DNA from: Pseudomonas sp. PD9R
GTDB lineage: Bacteria > Pseudomonadota > Gammaproteobacteria > Pseudomonadales > Pseudomonadaceae
Assembly: GCF_019200975.1 (NCBI RefSeq)
Contig: NZ_JAHTMR010000009.1
Location: 231,076 to 267,395 of the forward strand
Direction: 5' to 3'
Length of the DNA stretch: 36,320 bases
Part shown: positions 7,935-16,424 of the stretch, piece by piece
How positions within the stretch are numbered: position 1 is the first letter of the stretch
Layout of the letters: the number at the start of each line of letters is the position of its first letter
Program-made: the position numbers and the translations under genes
Notes under the pieces: model-generated
Told to the model about the DNA's origin: nothing
Database searches by the model: none
What the model saw: only the letters and a program-made list of their open reading frames with translations

Positions 7935-8855
7935 ATGCGCCTTCGTCACATCGAGATTTTCCAGGCGATTCGCCAGACCGGTTCGATCAGCGCTGCCGCG
8001 CAATTGATGCACGTCTCACAGCCGGCGGTGAGCAAAGTGCTGCAGCACGCCGAGCAACAGCTGGGTTTCCCGTTGTTCCTGCGGGTGCGCGGCAAGTTGC
8101 AGGCGACACCGGAAGCCCTGGAGCTGGAGCGCGAAGTCGACAAGGTCAGTGAAAGCCTGCAAGGCGTGCGACGCCTGGCCCAGAGCCTAAGGCGCGAGCC
8201 GGGTCACAGCCTGCGGATCGGCGCCACCCCGGCACTGGCCTTGTCATTGCTGCCACCGGCCATTCACGAATGGACCGCGCGCTACCCCGACATCGTCTGC
8301 GAATTGTCCAGCGCCCATAGCCGCGAGTTGGTGCAGAACCTGCTGATGCGTGAAGTGGATGTCGCCCTGACCCTGCAACGACCCGATCATCCGGGGCTCA
8401 AGGCCCAGGCGTTGGCGTGCGGCGTACTGGTGGCGCTGGCACCAGCGGGTTACTGGCCGCCGGAAGAGGCTGGCATGCCGTTGCCGCTGATGGCATTAGC
8501 CGACGCGCCTTTGATCGGCCTGTCCAGTGCCGACCCGTTGGCCGCACGGCTCGACAGTTACCTCGAAGCCGTCGAGCCACCGCCCCGCGTGCGCATCGCC
8601 GTGCAGACTTACTCACTGGCGCGGGCGATGGTGGAATCCGGCACCGGGCTGGCAGTAATCGATCCGTTCACCGCACTCGGTGCCTCCTCCATCACGACCA
8701 CCATTCGCCCGCTGGCACCGCCACTGCCCATCACCCTGTACGCCGTGACCCGCGCCGCTGAACCGCCGCCGCATACCCTGAACGACCTGTTGCAGGTGTT
8801 CAGCCGCAGAGCCCAGGAACAACTCGACCGCCTGATCCCTAAACCGCCCCTGTAG
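7935..8855 (+). CDS. LysR-type transcriptional regulator
   Basis: This is a 306-residue LysR regulator. The N-terminal winged helix-turn-helix starts MRLRHIEIFQAIRQTGSISAAAQ and continues with LMHVSQPAVSKVLQHAE (about 1-60). The rest is a periplasmic-binding-like effector domain, with GHSLRIGATPALALSLLP opening it near residue 90. I chose ATG 7935 because it gives the standard start of the domain; ATG 7890 would add 15 residues of no family character. Being divergent from the FAD oxidase, it probably regulates that gene in response to its substrate. Its TAG stop codon lies inside the first bases of the following REPIN (8851), so the last residues are set by the repeat junction. Confidence 0.9.
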   Translation: MRLRHIEIFQAIRQTGSISAAAQLMHVSQPAVSKVLQHAEQQLGFPLFLRVRGKLQATPEALELEREVDKVSESLQGVRRLAQSLRREPGHSLRIGATPALALSLLPPAIHEWTARYPDIVCELSSAHSRELVQNLLMREVDVALTLQRPDHPGLKAQALACGVLVALAPAGYWPPEEAGMPLPLMALADAPLIGLSSADPLAARLDSYLEAVEPPPRVRIAVQTYSLARAMVESGTGLAVIDPFTALGASSITTTIRPLAPPLPITLYAVTRAAEPPPHTLNDLLQVFSRRAQEQLDRLIPKPPL

Positions 8856-8930
8856 GAGCTGCCGCAGGCTGCGATCTTCTGATCTTAAAGAATCAAAATC
8901 AAAAGATCGCAGCCTGCGGCAGCGCCTACA
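8851..8930. repeat. REPIN, 'GATCGCAGCC' type, overlapping a stop codon
   Basis: Inverted arms start TGTAGGAGCTGCCGCAGGC (8851) and end GCGCCTACA (8930), with one mismatch near each outer end. The TAG stop of the upstream LysR gene (8853-8855) is part of the TGTAGGAG motif. The element separates two convergent genes. Confidence 0.93.
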
Positions 8931-8936
8931 CGGGTC

Positions 8937-9554
8937 TTAGAGGACGTAAAACAAGATCGCTACAAAGTGCAGCAAACTCCCGGCGATCACGAACAGATGC
9001 CAGATCCCGTGGGCATGGCGCAGGCGATCATCCAGCGCAAAAAATATGATCCCGACGGTGTACAAAATCCCGCCCGACGCCAGCCAGGCAAACCCGGCGG
9101 TGCCCAGCGCAGCCAGTAATGGCTTGACCGCCACCAGCACGATCCAGCCCATCACCGCGTAAATCACGATCGACAGGACCCGCGCTTCCGAACGCGGTTT
9201 GATCTCTTGCAGGATGCCGATCAGTGCCAGCCCCCAGACAATCCCGAACAGCGTCCAGCCCCACGGCCCGCGTAGCGTGACCAGGCAGAATGGTGTGTAG
9301 CTGCCGGCGATCAACAGGTAGATCGAGAAGTGATCGACCTTTTGCATGATCGCTTTCTTGCGTCCGCGCACGCTGTGGTACACGGTTGATGCGCTGTAGA
9401 GCACCAGCAAGGTGAAGGCGTAGATCGCCATGCTGACAATTTTCCACGGACTGCCGTCGAGGCTGGCGACGACGATCAGCCACACCCCGCCGACAAATGC
9501 CGCCACTGCCCCGACCAGATGCGTCCAGGCGTTCAGTCTTTCTCCGTGATACAT
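8937..9554 (-). CDS. Haemolysin III family (PAQR-like) membrane protein
   Basis: This 205-residue integral membrane protein has seven predicted hydrophobic segments. It carries the family's conserved polar residues: HLVGAVAAF near residue 13, STVYHS near 57, DHFSIYLLIAGSYTP near 76, and HGIWHLFVIAGSLLHF near the C terminus. The conserved His and Asp residues form a metal site in PAQR proteins. Members include YqfA and HlyIII; a true cytolysin role is doubtful for Pseudomonas copies. ATG 9554 is preceded by GAGGTGG at a good distance, while the longer frame to 9626 adds nothing family-like. It is divergent from mdcR, with a REPIN in between. Confidence 0.9.
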   Translation of the reverse strand: MYHGERLNAWTHLVGAVAAFVGGVWLIVVASLDGSPWKIVSMAIYAFTLLVLYSASTVYHSVRGRKKAIMQKVDHFSIYLLIAGSYTPFCLVTLRGPWGWTLFGIVWGLALIGILQEIKPRSEARVLSIVIYAVMGWIVLVAVKPLLAALGTAGFAWLASGGILYTVGIIFFALDDRLRHAHGIWHLFVIAGSLLHFVAILFYVL

Positions 9555-9632
9555 CAGTGCCACCTCAGAAATCGTTAGCGCAAGGCTCAGGCCTCCAGCG
9601 TAAAAGCGCAATGTTTCAGAACACAAATCAAC

Positions 9633-9733
9633 TGTAGGAGCTGTCGAGTGAAACGAGGCAGCGATCTTTTGATCGTGCTCTTTAAAAACAAGATCAAAAG
9701 ATCGCAGCCTCGTTTCACTCGACAGCTCCTACA
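9633..9733. repeat. Long-armed REPIN variant upstream of mdcR
   Basis: The arms run inward from TGTAGGAGCTGTCGAGTG (9633) and CACTCGACAGCTCCTACA (ending 9733) and pair over about 42 bases with a single mismatch. The outer TGTAGGAGCT and inner GATCTTTTGATC parts match the GATCGCAGCC type, but the middle (GTCGAGTGAAACGAGG) replaces the usual core. It ends 35 bases before the mdcR start. Confidence 0.93.
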
Positions 9734-9768
9734 TGCACAATCAGGTCATTCCAAAAAGAGTCCGCACC

Positions 9769-10683
9769 ATGCTGATCGACGAAGAGTTGACCCTGAAAAA
9801 ACTCGAGGTGTTCCTGGCCTTCATGCGCACCGGCAATCTGGCCCGGGCCGCCGCCGAGTTGCAGACCAGCAATGTCAGCGTGCACCGGGCAATCCACTCC
9901 CTGGAAAGCGCCCTGCGCTGCCCGTTGTTCAAGCATGAAGGCCGCAACCTGACGCCGCTGGAAAGTGCCTATGTGCTGGAAGAACGGGCGCAGAAGCTGA
10001 TCCAGGACGTGGTTGAAAGCGTACGCCTGACCCGCGAGGCCGCGGGGTATTCCGCCGAGCGTTTCAAACTGGGCTCGCTGTATTCGCTGACGGTGAAGAC
10101 CGTGCCGCAGCTGATCATGGGCCTGAAAATCCGCCGCAGCGAACTCAACATCGACCTGATTCTCGGCTCGAATTTCGATCTGCTGTACAAGCTCAAGAAC
10201 ATGGAAGTCGATGCGATCCTGGTGTCGCTGGATGACAGCATCAACGACCCGGATCTGGAACACATCTCGCTGTTTTCCGATGACATCTTCCTCGCCACGC
10301 CGGCCGATTCGAAGTTTGCCCAACGGGCCGAAGTCGACCTCGCCGAAGTGCGCGACGAAACCTTCATCACCCTGACCCAGGGCTTCGCCACCCATCAGGA
10401 CGGCAATCGCGTGTTCAAGCAGGCAGGGTTCGAGCCGAAGGTGGCGATGCAGGTCAACGACATCTTCACCCTGCTGAGCATGGTCAGCTCAGGGGTCGGT
10501 TATGCCTTGCTGCCGGGGAGGATTGCGGCGGTGTACGAGAACCGGGTGAAGCTGATTCCGTTGCAGGAAAAGTACCGGTTGCAGCAGCACATTGGCGTGG
10601 TGTTCATGAAGGCCAAGGAGCGAGATCCGAACCTGCTGGCGTTGCTGGCGGAGTGTCGGATGTATGCCAATCGCCAGGTTTGA
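9769..10683 (+). CDS. mdcR: LysR-type activator of malonate utilisation MdcR
   Basis: MdcR is the LysR-type regulator that switches on the malonate decarboxylase operon when malonate is present. The 304-residue product starts MLIDEELTLKKLEVFLAF. Its helix-turn-helix reads GNLARAAAELQTSNVSVHRAIHSLE (visible in parts, about residues 20-45), with an unusual Val-Ser-Val-His recognition helix. An effector-binding domain with NIDLILGSNFDLLYKL near residue 128 follows. ATG 9769 matches the family start; the in-frame ATG at 9733 lies in the last base of a REPIN and is rejected. The gene is convergent with madM at the far end of the mdc cluster, the usual Pseudomonas arrangement. Confidence 0.92.
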   Translation: MLIDEELTLKKLEVFLAFMRTGNLARAAAELQTSNVSVHRAIHSLESALRCPLFKHEGRNLTPLESAYVLEERAQKLIQDVVESVRLTREAAGYSAERFKLGSLYSLTVKTVPQLIMGLKIRRSELNIDLILGSNFDLLYKLKNMEVDAILVSLDDSINDPDLEHISLFSDDIFLATPADSKFAQRAEVDLAEVRDETFITLTQGFATHQDGNRVFKQAGFEPKVAMQVNDIFTLLSMVSSGVGYALLPGRIAAVYENRVKLIPLQEKYRLQQHIGVVFMKAKERDPNLLALLAECRMYANRQV

Positions 10684-10694
10684 AACCGAGTCGC

Positions 10695-10792
10695 CGCCAA
10701 TCGCCAGCAGGCTGGCTCCTACAGAGTTTGTGTTGAACAAATTATCTGTTCCAACACATCACCCTGTGGGAGCTAGCCTGCTAGCGATGGCG
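10695..10792. repeat. Diverged REPIN between mdcR and madM
   Basis: Inverted arms with cores CAGCAGGCTGGCTCCTACAG and CTGTGGGAGCTAGCCTGCTAGC (quoted in part) pair with several mismatches over about 30 bases. It fills the convergent gap and is older or more diverged than the other elements. Confidence 0.85.
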
Positions 10793-10819
10793 TCAGCCCA
10801 GACAACTCAGAACCTGAAA

Positions 10820-11584
10820 TCAGCCCATGATCCCGCGAACAATGAAGAACAACAGCGAAGGCCCAAGCAAGCACCCAAGTCCGGTATGAAAGGTCGCTGT
10901 TAACGCCCCATAAGGCACCAACCGCCGATCCGTCGCCGCCAGCCCTGCCGTCACACCGCTGACAGTCCCGGCCAACCCACCAAATACCATCGCCGAGCGC
11001 GGGTTATCCAGGCCCATCCAACGCGCCGCCATGGGTGTGCCGACCATCACCAGAATCGCCTTGATCAAGCCGGTGGCAATCGACAACGCCACCACATCGG
11101 AACTCGCGCCAATCGCCGCACCCGTCACCGGGCCAACAATGTAAGTCACCGCACCCGCGCCGATGGTGGTCATGCTGATCGCATCGCGATAACCGAACGC
11201 CCAGGCCATGCACGCGCCAACAATGAACGGCAGCACGGTGCCCAGCAACAGCGCGATCACACCGATCAACCCGGCCTTTTTCGCCTCGGTGGCTTGCACT
11301 TCGAACGCCGTGGCAACGATGGCGAAGTCACGCAGCATGGCCCCACCCATCAAGCCGATGCCGGAGAACAGCGTCAGGTCGGCCAGGCCTTTTTGCCCGC
11401 CGGTCATGGTGCCGCCGACCCAGGCCAGTACCAGGCCGATGACGATGGCAATCGCCGAACCGTGAATCCGCCCGAAGGTCAGGCGTTTCGAAAGAATGAC
11501 CGACACCCACATGATGATGCCGACGAAGGCGAACGCCGTGACCAGGCTGTTGTTGGCCAGGCCTTTCTCGATGAGTTCCCACAT
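10820..11584 (-). CDS. madM: Malonate transporter subunit MadM
   Basis: MadM is the larger subunit of the MadLM malonate carrier, which imports malonate with a cation. The 254-residue protein is almost wholly hydrophobic, with eight or more membrane segments. These include LTFGRIHGSAIAIVIGLVLAWVGG near residue 35 and long glycine-rich helices such as GAGAVTYIVGPVTGAAIG. It starts one base after the madL stop, with its TAGGAGG ribosome site inside the end of madL, so the two subunits are translationally coupled. It is the last gene of the mdc operon. Confidence 0.95.
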   Translation of the reverse strand: MWELIEKGLANNSLVTAFAFVGIIMWVSVILSKRLTFGRIHGSAIAIVIGLVLAWVGGTMTGGQKGLADLTLFSGIGLMGGAMLRDFAIVATAFEVQATEAKKAGLIGVIALLLGTVLPFIVGACMAWAFGYRDAISMTTIGAGAVTYIVGPVTGAAIGASSDVVALSIATGLIKAILVMVGTPMAARWMGLDNPRSAMVFGGLAGTVSGVTAGLAATDRRLVPYGALTATFHTGLGCLLGPSLLFFIVRGIMG

Positions 11585-11585
11585 A

Positions 11586-12002
11586 TCAGCGACCTCCTAC
11601 TGGCGTGCCGACGGGAGTGATTTCCGCCGGTTCATCGGGCAAGGGTTCGCCTTTGTGCGTCCGGCTGATCAACGCAATGGTGCAACCGCAGACCACCACC
11701 GAACCAATCGCCGCCAGCACCGCCACCGGCCCGCCGTGCAAAGCGGTGACTACGTTCTGTTGCGCCGCCATCGCCACCACCACCGGAATGTACATAGCGC
11801 CCCAGAAGCCGACGCCCATCTCGCAATCCTTGGTCATGCCGCCGCGCTTTTGCATCCACAACCGCGCGCAGATCAGCAGGATCATCGCGATCCCGACCCC
11901 GCCGACGTTGGATTTGACACCCAGCAACACGCCGAGCATGTCACCGACAATCACCCCTGCCAGCGTACAAATCGCCAACAGCGCCACACCGTAAATAATC
12001 AT
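11586..12002 (-). CDS. madL: Malonate transporter subunit MadL
   Basis: MadL is the small membrane subunit of the malonate carrier. The 138-residue protein has about four hydrophobic segments (MIIYGVALLAICTLAGVIVG at the start, then three more) and a conserved KSNVGGVGIAMILLI stretch. ATG 12002 is preceded by TGAGGA nine bases upstream and gives the family N terminus; a TTG five codons earlier is possible but poorer. It is 66 bases downstream of mdcH, the longest gap in the operon, and one base upstream of madM. Confidence 0.94.
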   Translation of the reverse strand: MIIYGVALLAICTLAGVIVGDMLGVLLGVKSNVGGVGIAMILLICARLWMQKRGGMTKDCEMGVGFWGAMYIPVVVAMAAQQNVVTALHGGPVAVLAAIGSVVVCGCTIALISRTHKGEPLPDEPAEITPVGTPVGGR

Positions 12003-12068
12003 TGTTGTAGTCCTCAAAGTGCATCGTCGAATGTTGTTTTTGTTGTTCGAAGCCTGAGTCGGTGATGT

Positions 12069-12980
12069 CTAGGAGTGGCGACTGCCCTCCTCACGCAACA
12101 GCGCCTGCAAGGTGTCGAGCCGGGCACCGTCGAAAGCGATCACAGTGCCTTGCTCGAACACCCGGCGCGCCAGCCCGGTCAGCACCGCACCGGGCGGCAG
12201 TTCGATCTGTAGACGTACGCCACGCTCGTAGGCGCTTTGCACGGTGCCGCGCCAATCCACCACGCGGCACATGTTGTAAGCCAGGTCCTCACGCAAGGCT
12301 TCAATGTTGATGATGGGCCGGGCACGGCTGCCGCTCAGATAGCCCAAGGTCGGTGTTTTCAAAGACACCTTGGCGAAGGCTTGCGCCAGGGATTTCGCCG
12401 GTGCACCCAGTAACGGGCAATGCGACGGCACGCTCACCGCCAGACGTTTGGCCAGGCCTGCGCCACAGCCTTTGGCCAACCCGGCCACAGCTTTCATCGC
12501 ACTATCGCTGCCGGCGATGACTGCCTGGTTATCGGCGTTGATATTGGCCAGGTAAACCGGCGTATCGGCGCTGTGAATCTTTGCCAGCAAGCCTTCTACC
12601 GTGGCCAGATCCAGACCGATAATCGCGGTCATGCCGTAGCCCTGTGGGTAGGCCTGCTGCATCAACTCACCGCGCAGGCTGACCAGATGCAGCGCATCAC
12701 TAAAGCTCAAGGCACCCGCGACCACTGCTGCCGGATAGGCGCCGATGGACAGCCCGGCGACGTAATTCGCCGGCAATGACAACTGCCGTGAAGCCGCCAC
12801 GCCGGCAATCAACAGGCAAAGCTGCACCGCCCGCGTCGATTGCAACGCGGCGGCAGAATCCAGTAGCGACACGTCCTCGCCGAGTACGTCGCTCGCCTCG
12901 TTCAGGGTTTCCCGAGGTAAACGCTGGAGCATGCCCGGCTGCTGCGCGCCCTGGCCCGGGAACACCAGCAAGCTGCTCAC
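12069..12980 (-). CDS. mdcH: Malonate decarboxylase epsilon subunit (malonyl transacylase)
   Basis: MdcH is a FabD-like acyltransferase that loads the carrier protein MdcC with malonyl from malonyl-CoA, starting the catalytic cycle. The 303-residue product opens with LLVFPGQGAQQPGM, the transacylase signature. It carries the nucleophile in GLSIG (Ser78), a variant of GHSxG in which Leu replaces His. A histidine in VPSHCPLL near residue 180 fits the general base. The GTG at 12980 is chosen because it overlaps the mdcG stop as GTGA and gives the family start; the frame extends upstream to 13070 but only inside mdcG. Confidence 0.93.
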   Translation of the reverse strand: MSSLLVFPGQGAQQPGMLQRLPRETLNEASDVLGEDVSLLDSAAALQSTRAVQLCLLIAGVAASRQLSLPANYVAGLSIGAYPAAVVAGALSFSDALHLVSLRGELMQQAYPQGYGMTAIIGLDLATVEGLLAKIHSADTPVYLANINADNQAVIAGSDSAMKAVAGLAKGCGAGLAKRLAVSVPSHCPLLGAPAKSLAQAFAKVSLKTPTLGYLSGSRARPIINIEALREDLAYNMCRVVDWRGTVQSAYERGVRLQIELPPGAVLTGLARRVFEQGTVIAFDGARLDTLQALLREEGSRHS

Positions 12981-13597
12981 GCTGCTTGCTCCAGCGGATT
13001 CCACGGGTCGAGCACCAGACAGGCTTCGCAGGCATTTTTCAGCAGCACCCGATTTGAAGAACCGGCCCATTCACGTAAAGCGACGGCGCCAAATGGCGTC
13101 TGCAATTGCATGTCCACGGCACACGTTGCCGTGTCGAGCAGTGCCAAAAATTCTCGTGCCTGAACCCGCGTCAAAGGTTGAGGTACACGCAGGATCAGAT
13201 CCAGATCACTGCCCTCGTGCAGCGCCGCAAATCCGCTGGCCAATTCAAACCCGGCACTACCGCTGACACCCCAAACCCAGCCGCAACGATCGAGCATTGG
13301 CCGCAATTGAGTCAGTGCTCGCAAGGCCGGCAAGTCACGGTCGCTGTCGACATGGCAGAGCGCTTCCGGCGTTACGCGACGGGTCATCGATGCGGTTGCC
13401 ATCGACGCGGCATAACGCTGTTCGCGCAAACGCCCACGCACGCCCACCGAAATCTGCCCCGCCGCCGACACCGCTCGCCGCACCACCACAGGTTGCCCGG
13501 CGCGGATCGACTCGAACACCCACGAAGGCGCATCCGCAGGCAGCTGCTCCGGGGTCATGCCCCAGAGCAGATCGTGGGCCAGAAGCGTGTTCACCAC
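12977..13597 (-). CDS. mdcG: Phosphoribosyl-dephospho-CoA transferase MdcG
   Basis: MdcG attaches the 2'-(5''-triphosphoribosyl)-3'-dephospho-CoA prosthetic group, made by MdcB, to Ser of the carrier MdcC. The 206-residue product has an N-terminal DLLW segment and a nucleotidyltransferase core: GSAGFELASG (113-122) followed by EGSDLDL (128-134), the G-S...D-x-D pattern with the two metal-binding Asp. Start choice: two consecutive GTG codons (13597 and 13594). The second overlaps the mdcE TGA as GTGA, the same coupling used for mdcH, so 13594 may be the real one. Confidence 0.93.
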   Translation of the reverse strand: MVNTLLAHDLLWGMTPEQLPADAPSWVFESIRAGQPVVVRRAVSAAGQISVGVRGRLREQRYAASMATASMTRRVTPEALCHVDSDRDLPALRALTQLRPMLDRCGWVWGVSGSAGFELASGFAALHEGSDLDLILRVPQPLTRVQAREFLALLDTATCAVDMQLQTPFGAVALREWAGSSNRVLLKNACEACLVLDPWNPLEQAA

Positions 13598-14394
13598 TGT
13601 TCTCTCAGCAGTTGGCGGACTTTGCTTGAAGCCGCGCGGTTGGCCGCACCGAGGCGCCCGCTCAAGTCACGGCCCTTCTCTGCAACATCGCCAATGGCCT
13701 GGCTCAGGCACTCAGTCACCCGCGCCAAATCGGTCGCTGATGGTTGCTCGATCTGTTCCACCGACAAGGTTTCCCAGAGCAGCCCGAGGCTGGCATAGCT
13801 GTCGATGTCATAAGCCATCGGCGGCACGCTGGCAGCCAGGGTTTCCAGTTCTTCAATACTGCGCAAGGTCACCCGCGCCGCCGACGCCTTGCCCATCGCA
13901 TGCACCATCACCCCCGGATCGCGCAGGGCGATCAGCCGGTTGGCTTGATAACCATGGGCCAGAAACGCCCCGGACATCGCCTTGCCCACGAGCAAACCGA
14001 TGACCGCGTGACCGGCCAACCGGGCACGGGCATAACTGTCCGCCGCACCCGCCAAGGCCTGATGAATACCGAGTGCTTCTTCACGCCGACCGTAAGCCTG
14101 GCTTGGCACATCGATGATGGCGACCAAGGCGCGTTTTTGTGATTTGTCGGCGTCGGCCGCAATGACTTCATCGACAGCTTTGGCCAGGCCCCAGCCTTCG
14201 AGTAAACCGACCTCGCCATTGCGGGCGCGGACGAAGCGGTTATCGGGATCAGCTACCACCGCGATAAAGCGCACAGGCTGATCGCCTAACACGCCATCGG
14301 CCACCTTCAGCGATGCCGGCAAGCCATCGACCGCTTGGGCGCCAGTGCTCAAGGCGCTGAACCAGTTCAAGCCTCTCAGGGAATACGAACTCAT
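13591..14394 (-). CDS. mdcE: Malonate decarboxylase gamma subunit
   Basis: MdcE pairs with MdcD to decarboxylate malonyl-S-carrier to acetyl-S-carrier. The 267-residue protein has a crotonase-like carboxyltransferase fold; the stretch LLVGKAMSGAFLAHGYQANRL and the following ALRDPGVMVHAMGKASAARVT (in part) match the biotin-independent malonate decarboxylase gamma family. It is joined upstream to mdcD by an ATGA overlap and downstream to mdcG by a GTGA overlap, which favours equal synthesis of the subunits. Confidence 0.95.
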   Translation of the reverse strand: MSSYSLRGLNWFSALSTGAQAVDGLPASLKVADGVLGDQPVRFIAVVADPDNRFVRARNGEVGLLEGWGLAKAVDEVIAADADKSQKRALVAIIDVPSQAYGRREEALGIHQALAGAADSYARARLAGHAVIGLLVGKAMSGAFLAHGYQANRLIALRDPGVMVHAMGKASAARVTLRSIEELETLAASVPPMAYDIDSYASLGLLWETLSVEQIEQPSATDLARVTECLSQAIGDVAEKGRDLSGRLGAANRAASSKVRQLLREQW

Positions 14395-15242
14395 GAGCGC
14401 GCTCCTTGATACAGATCGCGAACCGTGGCGGGTTCGATTTGCGGTTCGGCATCCAGACGCGCCAACCGTTGCAGGTACAGTTCGGACTGAGTGCTGCGTT
14501 GCTGTGCGGGCAAACCTTGCTGGAGCAATTCGCTAACCTGTTGACGGATCTGCGCCACGTCGTCATCGGCATAACGATCCACCAGCCCGGTGGCGAAGCG
14601 TTGTTCGCCACCGGTCAGGCTCCAGATAAACGGACGATCCCGCGAGTCGTATTCCTCAAGCCCGGCTTCCTGCTCGATCACTTGCGGGCCGTTCAGGCCA
14701 AGGCGTGCTTCCTGGGTCACCAGCAAATAGCTGCACAAGCCGGCGGCAATCGACATGCCGCCGAAGCAGCCGACGCTACCCGCCACTACGCCAATCACTG
14801 GCTGGTACTGGCGCAGGTTGACAATCGCCGCATGAATATCGGCAATTGCCGCTAGCCCAAGGTTGGCTTCCTGCAAACGCACACCCCCGGTTTCCAGCAG
14901 CAAAACGGCGCGAGTAGGGATGCCATTACGGTTATCTTCGGCGGCCAGTTCCAGAGCGCCGGCCATTTTTGCCCCGCCGACTTCGCCGAGGCTGCCGCCT
15001 TGAAACGCACCTTCAATGGCCGCGATGACCACCGGCAAACCGTCGATGGTGCCCTTGGCAATCACCACACCGTCATCGGCTTGCGGCACTACACCCTGAA
15101 GAGACAGCCACGGCGACATGATGCGTTGAAACGGATCGAGCAATTCACGAAAGGTGCCGGCATCGAGCAAGGCTTTCGCCCGTTGCCGTGCGCCCAGTTC
15201 GACGAAGCTGTGCTTGGTGAGTAACGCTGCACTGTCAGTCAT
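14391..15242 (-). CDS. mdcD: Malonate decarboxylase beta subunit
   Basis: MdcD forms the decarboxylase core with MdcE. The 283-residue protein shows the acetyl-CoA-carboxyltransferase-like features of the family: IEGAFQGGSLGEVGGAKMAGALE near residue 80 and the glycine-rich GSVGCFGGMSIAAGLCSYLL near residue 160, which form oxyanion-hole loops. ATG 15242 (MTDSAALL) is the family start and overlaps the end of mdcC by eight bases; a start five codons earlier is unlikely. It ends in an ATGA overlap with mdcE. Confidence 0.95.
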   Translation of the reverse strand: MTDSAALLTKHSFVELGARQRAKALLDAGTFRELLDPFQRIMSPWLSLQGVVPQADDGVVIAKGTIDGLPVVIAAIEGAFQGGSLGEVGGAKMAGALELAAEDNRNGIPTRAVLLLETGGVRLQEANLGLAAIADIHAAIVNLRQYQPVIGVVAGSVGCFGGMSIAAGLCSYLLVTQEARLGLNGPQVIEQEAGLEEYDSRDRPFIWSLTGGEQRFATGLVDRYADDDVAQIRQQVSELLQQGLPAQQRSTQSELYLQRLARLDAEPQIEPATVRDLYQGARS

Positions 15243-15534
15243 GACCGATCTCCTCAAAGCCCTGCTCCAGACGCAAGCGCACTACGCCTGGCGTGGCACC
15301 GAAATCATGGATGTCGATGTCCATCGCCGGGAATGTCTGGCCGTCGAACATCCGCGCAAACAGATGCTGCCAGCGTTGTTCGCTACCGTTGACCGAGGTC
15401 TGTACGGTGATCGTCAACTTGCCGGCCTGACCCGGCTGGATCAGCACTTCCAGATCGCCCGAGCCGACACAGCCCACCTGGGTGCGACCGCGTGGTGGCT
15501 GCCCGGCGGGGAATTCAAAGGATAAGGTTTCCAT
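15235..15534 (-). CDS. mdcC: Malonate decarboxylase acyl-carrier protein (delta subunit)
   Basis: MdcC is the small carrier that bears the phosphoribosyl-dephospho-CoA arm and carries malonyl and acetyl groups between the active sites. The 99-residue product has the attachment serine at residue 25 in VGSGDLEVL, the position known for this family. ATG 15534 gives METLSFEFPAG, the usual start; upstream in-frame codons only overlap mdcB. It begins 14 bases after the mdcB stop and overlaps mdcD by eight. Confidence 0.95.
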   Translation of the reverse strand: METLSFEFPAGQPPRGRTQVGCVGSGDLEVLIQPGQAGKLTITVQTSVNGSEQRWQHLFARMFDGQTFPAMDIDIHDFGATPGVVRLRLEQGFEEIGHD

Positions 15535-15548
15535 CAAAAGGCTTCCCT

Positions 15549-16424
15549 TTATGAAATGCAGTGGGTGATGCCGTCGCAAGACTCGATGCGGTCGATGAAC
15601 AGGCAGGCTGCGAGCAGGTCGGCAGCACCGCCGGGCGAGGCATTCAACGCGATTAATTGCTGGTCCAGCTCATGCAGCCGACGACGCCCGGTGAGGCTGG
15701 CACTGCCGCCCGCGTCGAGTACGGCTTGGGCACCACGCTGCATGGTGTACAGGCCTTGTTCGCCGGCGCGGTACAGCACGCAGGTGTCCGCCAGATTCGT
15801 CATGATCGCCAACAGCGCATCGAGCCGGGCGTTCTGTTCGCCATGGCCGGCAGCGCGGCTGTGTTTGAGCTGTGGCAGAGCGCGTTGGATGACGGCGGGG
15901 AAGCCGAGTTGCGCTTCTTCACGGGCACCGCGAGCACCGTAGCGTTGGGCAACTTGCGCGCCGTGGCTTAGCGGACGCGGCGCGTGTCGATCATCGAGAA
16001 GCGCCAGGCGTGCGGCGCGCAACGAGACAGAACTGGCGGCGGTGGATTCAGGTTCGATTGCAGCAGCGGCGACTAACAACCCCAAGGCCCAGATCGCCCC
16101 GCGATGAGTGTTCACGCCGTTGGTGGTGGCGAGCATTGCCTCTTCGCCTTCACGACCAATCGATCCGATGGCTTCACGCAGCGGCAAACCAATCTCGCCA
16201 ATGTCGATAGCGGCCTCGGCCATTTCCTTGAACGCCGGCCACAAGGCCAGCGCCGAGGCGTGCATCAGTCCCAGGTGCAAATCGGTGTGGGCACCACTGC
16301 CGCGACGATCCACCAGCGCCGGTTTCGGCGACAGGTCCGCCTCGTCGATCAGCGCGTCCACCGCCAGGTCCGCCAGGCGTTCGGCCAGGCTCAGGGTTTT
16401 CGGTTGCAGGTTGAATGCATGCAT
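15549..16424 (-). CDS. mdcB: Triphosphoribosyl-dephospho-CoA synthase MdcB
   Basis: MdcB, of the CitG/MdcB family, makes the prosthetic-group precursor from ATP and dephospho-CoA. The 291-residue product shows the family's conserved beginnings PKPALVDRRGSGAHTDLHL (about 30-48) and later GVNTHRGAIWALGLL, with conserved His and Asp residues. The ATG at 16424 overlaps the mdcA stop by one base (TAATG) and gives the start MHAFNLQPK. MdcG then transfers the product to MdcC. Confidence 0.94.
   Translation of the reverse strand: MHAFNLQPKTLSLAERLADLAVDALIDEADLSPKPALVDRRGSGAHTDLHLGLMHASALALWPAFKEMAEAAIDIGEIGLPLREAIGSIGREGEEAMLATTNGVNTHRGAIWALGLLVAAAAIEPESTAASSVSLRAARLALLDDRHAPRPLSHGAQVAQRYGARGAREEAQLGFPAVIQRALPQLKHSRAAGHGEQNARLDALLAIMTNLADTCVLYRAGEQGLYTMQRGAQAVLDAGGSASLTGRRRLHELDQQLIALNASPGGAADLLAACLFIDRIESCDGITHCIS

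Noticed and set aside
9733..9768. An upstream ATG for mdcR that adds 12 residues
   Set aside because: The codon uses the last base of a REPIN, and the added residues are not part of the LysR domain start.
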